A DNA stretch of 64,000 bases, from positions 62,001 to 126,000 of the forward strand of contig NZ_BIML01000013.1 in NCBI RefSeq assembly GCF_004001065.1, in the 5' to 3' direction. The stretch comes from Paenibacillus xylaniclasticus (GTDB lineage Bacteria > Bacillota > Bacilli > Paenibacillales > Paenibacillaceae). This document shows, in pieces, positions 16,729 to 24,177 of this stretch. Position 1 is the stretch's first letter. Each line of letters begins with the position of its first letter. The position numbers and the translations under genes are program-made. The notes beneath the pieces were generated by a model. It was not told the DNA's origin. It ran no database searches and saw only the letters and a list, made by a program, of their open reading frames with translations.

Positions 16729-17409
16729 ATGGAATATTTAGCATTGGGTGATTCCATAACATTTGGTCATGATTGGAAGACGAAGCTTTCTCCTTTTCCG
16801 ATTGAAGTTCAGACACTGCTGGAAGAATCAGAAGAGGTGTCGATGCACATGCATGCGAAGCCGGGGTGGACGTCAGATCGGCTGCTGCAATCGATCTCTA
16901 GAAGCAAGGATCGGTTATGTGAGGATACCCGACTGGTTACGCTAATTATTGGCGGCAATGATGTTATTAAGTACACGCTGCCGCTGCTGACAGGCAAGAC
17001 CACCGGACTTTACCGAATAGCTGAGCGTTTGTCCGACAATATCAGAAGCATCGTCAGCCTCGTGGCTCATCCTAGGACAACCGTACTGATTGGAACGCTG
17101 TATAATCCGTTTCCTAATTGGATTGTCATGGAGAAGACGACACAAATTATTAACCAGCATATTCGTCGGTTGATCGAATGGGATAATGTTCATTTGCTGG
17201 ATCTGGAGCATTTGTTCAAAGGTAGGGAATGGGAGTGGATAGACGGTTATAATAAAGGACGTTTTCTCGACTTGAGGCCGATCGGTAATCCGATTCATCC
17301 GAATTTGAACGGTCATCAAGCGATTGCCGAGGAAGTGGTGCGTACTTATAAGCAAATCATTCAGACAAGGCAAAATCATTCCCGGGAAGAGGGTGCACTA
17401 GTGAGCTAG
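16729..17409 (+). CDS. SGNH/GDSL-family hydrolase
   Basis: 226 residues with all blocks of the family: ALGDSITFG at residue 5 (nucleophile Ser), Gly in block II, IIGGNDV near 76 (block III) and NPIHPNLNGHQ near 190 (catalytic Asp/His block V, here with Asn-Pro-Ile-His). No signal peptide, so it is probably cytosolic. GGAGGGAGG precedes the ATG. Likely an esterase or lipase of unknown substrate. Monocistronic and convergent with an aldo/keto reductase. Confidence 0.87.
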   Translation: MEYLALGDSITFGHDWKTKLSPFPIEVQTLLEESEEVSMHMHAKPGWTSDRLLQSISRSKDRLCEDTRLVTLIIGGNDVIKYTLPLLTGKTTGLYRIAERLSDNIRSIVSLVAHPRTTVLIGTLYNPFPNWIVMEKTTQIINQHIRRLIEWDNVHLLDLEHLFKGREWEWIDGYNKGRFLDLRPIGNPIHPNLNGHQAIAEEVVRTYKQIIQTRQNHSREEGALVS

Positions 17410-17478
17410 AGAGCCATCCGCAGATATAAGGATGGTGCGTTATCGTTATATATTTTGATTGCGTGTATGCGAATGAAG

Positions 17479-17527
17479 CGGGGGCGTCCAGAGAGTCAGT
17501 GAGAACGGACTAATGGGCAGCCCCTGC
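17479..17527. repeat. Interspersed stem-loop repeat, copy C
   Basis: GCGGGGGCGTCCA pairs with TGGGCAGCCCCTGC in part. The inside has AGTCAGTGAGAACGGACT, a variant of the inner hairpin of copy B. It lies between two convergent genes. Confidence 0.6.
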
Positions 17528-17553
17528 TTAGTCGTGCATACAATCTACTGTGT

Positions 17554-18477
17554 TTACGGAAGAATGTTGCCTGCGGCCCGGTAAATATCATACCATTCTT
17601 CGCGGGTAAGGACGATGTCGCTTGCTCGGATGCAGTCCTTCAGCCGGTCGATGTTCATCGTGCCGATAACCGGCTGCATCTTCGCAGGATGGCGGAGCAG
17701 CCATGCGATAGCGATTGTCGTGTTGCTTACTTCATATTTCCTCGCGATTGCGTCGATCTTCTCGTTCAGCTTAGGGAACTTGTCGCTGCCGAGGAACACG
17801 CCTTCGAAGAAGCCGTATTGGAACGGCGACCAAGGCTGGATTGTAATATCGTGCAGGCGGCAATAATCTAGAATGCTGCCGTCACGGTTAATAGCAGAGC
17901 TATTCTCCATGTTCACATTGATGCCGTTCGAGATCATATTTGCATTCGTAATGCTAAGCTGCAGCTGGTTGGCGATCAGCGGCTGTTTGACGAATTTTTT
18001 CAGCAACTCGATTTGCATCGGATTCTGATTGGAGACGCCGAAATGACGTACTTTACCGGAGCTTTCAAGCAGGTCGAACGCCTCCGCTACTTCTTCTGGC
18101 TCCACAAGCGCATCCGGACGGTGCAGCAGCAGAATGTCCAGGTAATCGGTTTTCAGCCGCTTCAGAATGTTGTCGACCGAGTAGAGAATATGCTCCTTCG
18201 AGAAATCGAACGTACCGATATCTGGACGGATGCCGCATTTGGATTGGAGAATGACTCTCTCACGTACAGAATCACTCATATGAATAGCGTCAGCAAAAAT
18301 TTCCTCGCAAGCGCCGCCGCCATAAATATCCGCATGATCGAAGAAGTTAGCGCCTTCCTCTAATGCAGTCTGAACGAACTTCTCTGCCTCCTGCTTACTT
18401 AACGAATTGATTCGCATGCAGCCAACGGCTACAACGGGAACTTCCAGATTGCTTGCACCCAATGTGATCGTTTTCAT
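17554..18477 (-). CDS. Aldo/keto reductase, YdhF-like
   Basis: 307 residues of an NADPH-dependent aldo/keto reductase related to E. coli YdhF. Tetrad residues are visible: Asp and Tyr in FFDHADIYGGG (about 47 and 52), Lys in LQSKCGI near 79 and His in LLLHRPD near 118. HFGVSNQNP and QPWSPFQYG mark the barrel strands. AGGAGGA precedes the ATG. Substrate unknown. Confidence 0.9.
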   Translation of the reverse strand: MKTITLGASNLEVPVVAVGCMRINSLSKQEAEKFVQTALEEGANFFDHADIYGGGACEEIFADAIHMSDSVRERVILQSKCGIRPDIGTFDFSKEHILYSVDNILKRLKTDYLDILLLHRPDALVEPEEVAEAFDLLESSGKVRHFGVSNQNPMQIELLKKFVKQPLIANQLQLSITNANMISNGINVNMENSSAINRDGSILDYCRLHDITIQPWSPFQYGFFEGVFLGSDKFPKLNEKIDAIARKYEVSNTTIAIAWLLRHPAKMQPVIGTMNIDRLKDCIRASDIVLTREEWYDIYRAAGNILP

Positions 18478-18606
18478 AGCAATGTCCTCCTACGCTGCGT
18501 CAGGGTATATATAAAATAGTTGGAACAAGGGCAAGCCCTTCCTGATTGTGACATAATCGTGAGGCTGTTATCAACCTTCGGGGACAGCAATGCCAGTGAT
18601 TTTTGT

Positions 18607-18636
18607 TTGACTCCCTTGCTGGGCGATGAGTACAAT
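18607..18636 (+). promoter_or_regulatory. Sigma-A promoter of the patatin gene
   Basis: TTGACT (18607) and TACAAT (18631) with an 18-base spacer, 46 bases before the start codon. Confidence 0.65.
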
Positions 18637-18681
18637 GGAGTCATTGTGTCGCCGTACGGGTAAAGGGAGGATAGCATCACG

Positions 18682-19536
18682 ATGGAAGGCATCGGTTTAG
18701 TATTGGAAGGAGGCGGCATGCGCGGTATTTATACGGCCGGCGTGCTTCAATATTTTGCAGAGCAGCAAATTTATTTTTCATATACGATCGGGATGTCGGC
18801 AGGCGCTTGTATGGGGATTAGTTACTTGTCCAGGCAGCTTGGCCGTAACCGGAACGTGAACGTGAATTGGATCTCTGATCCGCGATATATTTCATGGAGA
18901 AATTATTTGAAGCGCGGCGAGCTGTTCGGAATGGATTTCATATTCGATGAAATTCCGAATAAGCTCGTGCCGTTCGATTACGAGACGTTTCATCAATGCC
19001 CGGAGGAATTCGTAATCGGCACGACGGATTGCGATACGGGAGAGACGATCTATTACCGTAAGAGCGAGGAAGGGTTCGATATACAGACGATTCTTCGGGC
19101 GTCCAGCTCGCTGCCTTTTATCGCACCAATCGTCGAGTTCGGCGGAAGGCGACTGCTCGACGGCGGGATATCCGACCCGATACCGATTCGCCAGGCGGAG
19201 AAGGACGGCAACAGGCGGAACGTTGTTGTGCTCACCCGCAATGCCGATTACCGCAAATCCCGCAATAAGTTCGCTTGGTTCGTGAAGCGGGCGTACCGCA
19301 AGTTTCCGGAGTTTGTTCGCATCATGCTTAATCGTCATGATATTTATAACGGGACGCTGGATTACATCTCGAAGCGAGAACAGGAAGGCGACACATTCGT
19401 CATTCGTCCTTCGCAGCCGATGAAGGTCGGGCGGATGGAGCGCAACCCGGCAAGGCTCGATGAGCTGTATATGCAGGGATATGAGGACGCGAAGCAGCTT
19501 ATGCCGAAGCTTAGGGCTTGGATGGCAAGGAGCTAG
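18682..19536 (+). CDS. Patatin-like phospholipase
   Basis: 284 residues of the patatin family, YjjU-like. Oxyanion loop LEGGGMRGIY at residue 8, nucleophile elbow GMSAGA near 37 and the dyad Asp in LDGGISDPIP near 158. No signal peptide. AGGGAGGA precedes the ATG and a clear promoter and terminator make it a single-gene unit. Expected activity is lipid acyl hydrolysis at the membrane; the physiological lipid is unknown. Confidence 0.9.
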   Translation: MEGIGLVLEGGGMRGIYTAGVLQYFAEQQIYFSYTIGMSAGACMGISYLSRQLGRNRNVNVNWISDPRYISWRNYLKRGELFGMDFIFDEIPNKLVPFDYETFHQCPEEFVIGTTDCDTGETIYYRKSEEGFDIQTILRASSSLPFIAPIVEFGGRRLLDGGISDPIPIRQAEKDGNRRNVVVLTRNADYRKSRNKFAWFVKRAYRKFPEFVRIMLNRHDIYNGTLDYISKREQEGDTFVIRPSQPMKVGRMERNPARLDELYMQGYEDAKQLMPKLRAWMARS

Positions 19537-19562
19537 TAGAGCGGCATATGTTGAAATAATAG

Positions 19563-19606
19563 GTTGGACGAAAAACAACAGGCTTGTTGTTCGTCCAACT
19601 TTTTTT
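19563..19606 (+). terminator. Terminator of the patatin gene
   Basis: GTTGGACGAA pairs with TTCGTCCAAC and ACAACA with TGTTGT inside it, followed by TTTTTTT. Confidence 0.88.
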
Positions 19607-19640
19607 GTTTTGGTGAGGCGTGATGCCAGCTGAAAAGGGG

Positions 19641-19673
19641 GCCAAATTACTGCACTCGATGCAGTAATTTGGC
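19641..19673 (-). terminator. Terminator of the WYL gene pair
   Basis: GCCAAATTACTGCA pairs perfectly over 14 bp on a 5-base loop. On the minus strand it is followed by CCCCCTTTTC. It lies 30 bases after the WYL stop codon. Confidence 0.7.
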
Positions 19674-19703
19674 TATCGGTCTCGCTTGTCGAGCTTTATT
19701 TAT

Positions 19704-20564
19704 TCAGCCATGCCCCTGTCCGCTCGCAGCCGAAGCCTCGTCTTCGGTCGACTCGGTCTCCGTATAACGCGCCAGCGCCCAAGAAGCGGTCTGGCGCATC
19801 CGGTGCTTCAGATAGCCGCCCTCGAGCACTCGGACACGCAGGCCGAGAAAACGGATGCGGGATAGCAGGAACTCGCTTTCGTCGGCGAGATATGTGACAT
19901 GGATCTGGTACAGCTCAGCCGCTTCATCGTACGAGACGGACTTCTCGAAGCAGGAGAAGGCGTACAGAATGCGCGACAGCTCTTGATTGTAAGCAGGCAC
20001 AATGCCGATGACCGCCTGCCTCTTTCGAGCTTCCATAAGCTTGTCAACGCGTTCGGTCAGCTCATGGCGCCGCTCGGGAGCGAGCTCGATCTCCTCGACC
20101 TCCGCAATTTGATTCAGCCGGGTAGACATGAGCGTCCGGTTGTGCGTGTCATACCAGAGCAAATACCATTCCCGTTTGGCCATATTGTATTCCAGCTTGC
20201 AAGGGAATCCGTTCAGTCCTTTCTTGATGCCTCCATGCTTCAGGCGAACGGTAAGTCGAATGCCGCCGCCGTTAATTAAGATACGACGGAGAGGGCGGAG
20301 GAGCGGATGGTAGACATGGCGTTCCCGGCTTCGCGCTTTCTCGATCATGATGTCTCGGACATCGCCGCTTTCTTCATCATCCCCGTCCGCACTCAGCAAA
20401 TGCTTCAACTTCCGTAACGTGTCCGGCGTGAAGGCTGCTTCAGCGGCATTGTGTTCCAGCATTGTGCGAAGCCAGGTACGCTCCTGCAACGTAATCGCGA
20501 ACGAGCCCGTCTCATCGAGGCGGGAGATGATTTGGTAGTTAAAAATTTTTTCGAACAGGCTCAT
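19704..20564 (-). CDS. WYL-domain protein, second of a tandem pair
   Basis: 286 residues. No DNA-binding helix-turn-helix is obvious at the N-terminus; the middle (about 95-170: KREWYLLWYDTHNRTLMSTRLNQI) is a WYL domain, and the C-terminus (FLLSRIRFLGLRVRVLEG) is the usual WYL extension. The gene overlaps the end of the upstream WYL gene by 26 bases, so the two are co-translated and may act as a heterodimer. ATG 20564 is chosen, 13 bases after AAGGAG; a TTG at 20576 is possible. Position next to rlaP-hen1-pnkp suggests it senses a nucleic-acid ligand controlling RNA repair. Confidence 0.8.
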   Translation of the reverse strand: MSLFEKIFNYQIISRLDETGSFAITLQERTWLRTMLEHNAAEAAFTPDTLRKLKHLLSADGDDEESGDVRDIMIEKARSRERHVYHPLLRPLRRILINGGGIRLTVRLKHGGIKKGLNGFPCKLEYNMAKREWYLLWYDTHNRTLMSTRLNQIAEVEEIELAPERRHELTERVDKLMEARKRQAVIGIVPAYNQELSRILYAFSCFEKSVSYDEAAELYQIHVTYLADESEFLLSRIRFLGLRVRVLEGGYLKHRMRQTASWALARYTETESTEDEASAASGQGHG

Positions 20565-21864
20565 AATAGGACGCAATCTCCTTCCACTCCGCGATAAACT
20601 CCTTGCGCAGCCAAGCCGGCTCCAGTACCTCGCAGTTGGAGCCGAAGCTTCTCAGCCACGGCTTGATCTCATAGGTGCCGTTCACCTTAATCTCGAATAG
20701 GAATGAATTGTCGGATTCCTCCTTGATTTTGCCCCATTGTCCCTGTGCCAGAACACGCTCTCGGATGAAGTTAGCGCCCGACCGGTGATCCGGATTGAAG
20801 AACCGGACGACCACCTTCACTGTGCGCAGCGTATCGGTAACCCAGCTGTTGCGAAGCTGCTTCAGCACGCGCGAAAGCCGGTCCTCGAACACGTCCTCAG
20901 GCACCAGCTCTCCTTCCTCCAGCTGCGTCAGTCCCTCCATTCGGAACTTGGCGATGCCGGTTCGATCGTTATACCCGATCAGATACCAGCGCCCATACTG
21001 ATGGTCGAAGATGACTCGAAGCGGCACAACCGTAGTTCCATTCCGCGTTTCCTTCTCGTAGAGAGGGTTCGTATTCTGCGATGTATAGGTAAGCCCCTTG
21101 CGAGGAGCCAAGTATATAAAATGCAGCTTCCTGCGCTGGCGGATTGCGCTGAAGATCGTATACAGATGTGCTTCATCCAGAATCCGCGAATGGTAGTGGT
21201 ATTTATAACGGTGCGTGTCCGCTGCATGGGCATGAATGCCGCGCCTCTTAAGTGCCTTCTTCAGCGTGTCCCGCAGCAGATAGCCTTGGACGGACGGGAC
21301 CTGCGTATTGGCCGTCACGTCGACGAAGTCGAACAAGTCGAGCAGCTCGTCGTCTGTTAATTGCTCGATCAGATCGTTCGCAGCGCGATACCGGTAAGGA
21401 CGTGATTCGCCCAAGCGGGAGATGACGCCGATCTCCTCCAAATATTTCAAATCTCCGCGTATCGTCTTCTCATCCGGCGCGGGCATATCGGCCGGCATCT
21501 GCTCGCTGCAGATATCCTGCAATTCTTTGGCCGTCAGCTCCCGGTCCTGCAGCGACGCGAGAAGCATCGTCAGTCGGATGCTCTCCGACTCCTTCAACGA
21601 CTTGGCCCGATACAGGAACAGCAGCAGAGGGTCAGCCGATTCATAATAGTTGTAGCGAAGTCCCTCCGTTAGCTCTATAGTCTGCTCCGCAGTCAAATGC
21701 GGCGCTGTGAGGCTGAGCGTCTGCTTTAGGCTCCGTATGGTTTTGTCCAGGGTATGGACCGATATGCCGAGTCGGGAGGCGAACTGCTGCCGGTTGTACG
21801 CTCCCCCTGCCAAAGCGACAAGGCGAAGAAATTGAATTTCCTTATCGAAGCTTTCCCGTGCCAT
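20539..21864 (-). CDS. WYL-domain transcriptional regulator
   Basis: 441 residues. The N-terminal helix-turn-helix reads YNRQQFASRLGISVHTLDKTIRSLK (about 18-42), a second winged region (about 95-150) follows with TIRGDLKYLEEIGVI, and the WYL domain lies at about 245-320 (HFIYLAPRKG, YGRWYLIGYNDR). Proteins of this type bind nucleic-acid fragments or nucleotides and often control phage defence or RNA/DNA repair. Here it is divergently transcribed from rlaP-hen1-pnkp with the 22-bp element in between, so it is the most likely regulator of that operon. Confidence 0.86.
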   Translation of the reverse strand: MARESFDKEIQFLRLVALAGGAYNRQQFASRLGISVHTLDKTIRSLKQTLSLTAPHLTAEQTIELTEGLRYNYYESADPLLLFLYRAKSLKESESIRLTMLLASLQDRELTAKELQDICSEQMPADMPAPDEKTIRGDLKYLEEIGVISRLGESRPYRYRAANDLIEQLTDDELLDLFDFVDVTANTQVPSVQGYLLRDTLKKALKRRGIHAHAADTHRYKYHYHSRILDEAHLYTIFSAIRQRRKLHFIYLAPRKGLTYTSQNTNPLYEKETRNGTTVVPLRVIFDHQYGRWYLIGYNDRTGIAKFRMEGLTQLEEGELVPEDVFEDRLSRVLKQLRNSWVTDTLRTVKVVVRFFNPDHRSGANFIRERVLAQGQWGKIKEESDNSFLFEIKVNGTYEIKPWLRSFGSNCEVLEPAWLRKEFIAEWKEIASYYEPVRKNF

Positions 21865-21959
21865 GATCGTTCCTCCCGACTAGTTAAGTTAGAATTTGTT
21901 GTCATGATTTCTTTATTGTATCAAGCTCAGCAAGTGGGGAAAATGGAAAAATGTTCGAT

Positions 21960-21981
21960 CGCCATACTTTCGCCATGTTCG
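21960..21981 (+). promoter_or_regulatory. Shared 22-bp direct-repeat element, copy 2
   Basis: CGCCATACTTTCGCC continues ATGTTCG. TCGCCAT is repeated directly with an 11-base period, and ATGTTCGA also occurs just upstream (21951) and at the end of the element. It is in the divergent region between the WYL regulator and rlaP, 74 bases before the rlaP start, and matches 14899-14920 at 21 of 22 bases. Confidence 0.65.
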
Positions 21982-22055
21982 AATTGATGCAGATGAGGGA
22001 TGATAGAAGCAGTTCAGTAAGTCTAAAGTCGTAAGGAAAGACAGGAGGCGATAGG

Positions 22056-22856
22056 ATGCGAGACATCCATACCGAAATTCTGGAGCAATTAAATAAGCTG
22101 GAGCAGGAGGAGAACATTCGCATCCTATATGCGTGTGAGTCGGGCAGCCGGGCGTGGGGCTTTCCTTCACGGGATAGCGATTACGACGTTAGGTTTCTAT
22201 ATATTAGGCCGGTTGAATGGTATCTGTCGATCCAAAGCCGTAGAGATGTTATTGAGCGGCCGATCAGCGATCAGCTCGATATTAGCGGATGGGATTTGAA
22301 GAAGGCGCTTGGCTTGTACCGCAAGTCGAACCCGCCGCTGCTCGAATGGCTGCAGTCACCGATTAAATATGCCGAGCCTTACAGCGTGGCAGAGCAGCTG
22401 CGCGGCTTGTCACCGCTCGCCTTTTCCCCGAAGTCGTGCATGCACCATTACTTGCATATGGCGCGCGGTAACTATCGGACCTACTTACAAGGCGAGCAGG
22501 TGAAGATCAAAAAATATTTTTATGTTCTGCGGCCCATTCTCGCTTGCGAGTGGATCGAGCGGTACGGCAATATGCCGCCGATGGCATTCGAGACGCTACT
22601 GGATCGGATTGTGCCGGCGGACAGCGCGTTGTACGAAGCTGTGCAGCAGCTGCTCGTGCGGAAGAAAGCGGGCGAGGAGCTCGATTACGAGCCCCGGATC
22701 GAAGCGATCCACCATTACATGGACGAGAGCTTGCCAAGGCTGGACGAGCAGGCGGCAGCGCTGCAGGGTGCGGCTGGCCCTGCGCCGGATGACCGGCTGG
22801 ACGAGCTGTTCCGATCGGCGCTTCGGGAAGTGTGGGGCTGGACGGCAGAAGCGTGA
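22056..22856 (+). CDS. RlaP-type nucleotidyltransferase (RNA-repair-associated)
   Basis: 266 residues of the DNA polymerase beta-type nucleotidyltransferase family that includes B. subtilis YcgL. The active-site motif is intact: CESGSRAWGFPSRDSDYDVRF, with GS near residue 30 and the two metal-binding Asp of DSDYD near 40-42. This family (RlaP) is known by association with bacterial RNA ligases and end-processing enzymes, and here the next two genes are hen1 and pnkp. A plausible role is adding a nucleotide to damaged RNA ends. ACAGGAGGCG precedes the ATG. Confidence 0.87.
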   Translation: MRDIHTEILEQLNKLEQEENIRILYACESGSRAWGFPSRDSDYDVRFLYIRPVEWYLSIQSRRDVIERPISDQLDISGWDLKKALGLYRKSNPPLLEWLQSPIKYAEPYSVAEQLRGLSPLAFSPKSCMHHYLHMARGNYRTYLQGEQVKIKKYFYVLRPILACEWIERYGNMPPMAFETLLDRIVPADSALYEAVQQLLVRKKAGEELDYEPRIEAIHHYMDESLPRLDEQAAALQGAAGPAPDDRLDELFRSALREVWGWTAEA

Positions 22857-22902
22857 AGGGGACAAATATCATGAGTTGCAGTGAAGGGAGAGGAGAAGAC
22901 CG

Positions 22903-24174
22903 ATGGCGATTGTGCAGCTGAGATCTACAAACGAGCAACTATCGTTCTTAATTAAGAAGAATCCAAATACAGGAATGATGATCCGGTCGATACGTCAAGG
23001 GGTGGCGTACGGCTGGTATTCGGACGACAATCGTGCATTTAACGTCTATTTCAAAGATGCGGACAATGAAATATCCTACAAGCAGAACGAGGGGGATAGC
23101 TTCGAATATTTGAATGTTTCCCGGTATAATACGCCGCTGTTCCCGCTCAATGCGATCGGGGAGTTCTTCTCCGCGCCGTTCAAAGCGCTAGATGTACGGG
23201 ACGAGGAAGGGCATGAGCACTCTTTTTTCATAAATATGATTCATGTTGAGCGGGTTCGGTATGTTGATTTCTTCATCAAGCATATGAAAGAATTTCGGTT
23301 CGACTTGCAGCATCAGGCCCATAAGAGTTACTCGTTGACCATATCGACTCATAAGAGCCTATATCATCTGCTGCATGTGGTCAGCGTGCTCTGTCTGTTC
23401 TTATCGATGATCGGTGAAGAGCATATCGATATATCGGATAGTGTATTGGACAAATATATTCGCAGCTTGAATGTCATTGATGCGCCCTTCTATATTCGCA
23501 GTTTATTCGCTCACAACTTTCTGAGGACACGGGAACGATTCAAGAAATATCGGGCGCTCCTCGAGCAAACGGGTCGATATGAGATCAAGCTTGAATATGG
23601 CGGGACGGCCATGCAGAGGCGCAGCTATATTAATTCGATGCTTCCATTCGATAAGCCGATTCTTGACATCGGTTGTGGGGAAGGCTTCTATGCCATCCCG
23701 TTCGCTGGAAAGTTGGAGAGCACTTATTATGCAGTAGACATTAATGAAGAGATACTTAACGTTGTTGCACGCAAAGCAGCTGCGAAGGAAATTGAAAATA
23801 TCGCAACGTTCCCGTCGTTGGAGCATTTTCTCGAGACGTACAATGGCGAGCAGGTTGACATCATTCTGACCGAGGTCATTGAGCACATGGAGGTGCAGGA
23901 AGCCACGGCGTTCGTTCAGCAAATCTGTGCGCAAATCAGCTTTGACCGGTTGGTCATTACGACACCTAACGCCGACTTCAACCGATTTTATGAGCTGGAA
24001 GGGCTCCGGCATGAAGATCATCGGTGGGAAATGGGGCAGGAGGCGTTTCGCCAATGGATTGCGGACACGCTTCAAGATATCCCCGGCATTCAATATGAGT
24101 TCACAGCGATCGGTGATTGCGTGGACGGGATTCATACGACGCAGGGTGTAATCGTCCGCGGGAGAGGAGAATAA
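22903..24174 (+). CDS. hen1: Hen1, 3'-terminal RNA ribose 2'-O-methyltransferase
   Basis: 423 residues with the bacterial Hen1 layout: an N-terminal half (about 1-235) that in other species activates the Pnkp ligase, and a C-terminal methyltransferase (about 240-423). The SAM loop is DIGCGEGFYAIP near 255, the metal-site block TEVIEHMEVQEA is near 322, then TTPNADFN near 350 and a further His in EDHRWEM near 370. It methylates the 2'-OH at the break before sealing, which protects the repaired site. AGGGAGAGGAG lies before the ATG; pnkp follows after 3 bases, so the pair is a tight unit. Confidence 0.92.
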   Translation: MAIVQLRSTNEQLSFLIKKNPNTGMMIRSIRQGVAYGWYSDDNRAFNVYFKDADNEISYKQNEGDSFEYLNVSRYNTPLFPLNAIGEFFSAPFKALDVRDEEGHEHSFFINMIHVERVRYVDFFIKHMKEFRFDLQHQAHKSYSLTISTHKSLYHLLHVVSVLCLFLSMIGEEHIDISDSVLDKYIRSLNVIDAPFYIRSLFAHNFLRTRERFKKYRALLEQTGRYEIKLEYGGTAMQRRSYINSMLPFDKPILDIGCGEGFYAIPFAGKLESTYYAVDINEEILNVVARKAAAKEIENIATFPSLEHFLETYNGEQVDIILTEVIEHMEVQEATAFVQQICAQISFDRLVITTPNADFNRFYELEGLRHEDHRWEMGQEAFRQWIADTLQDIPGIQYEFTAIGDCVDGIHTTQGVIVRGRGE

Positions 24175-24177
24175 CCG

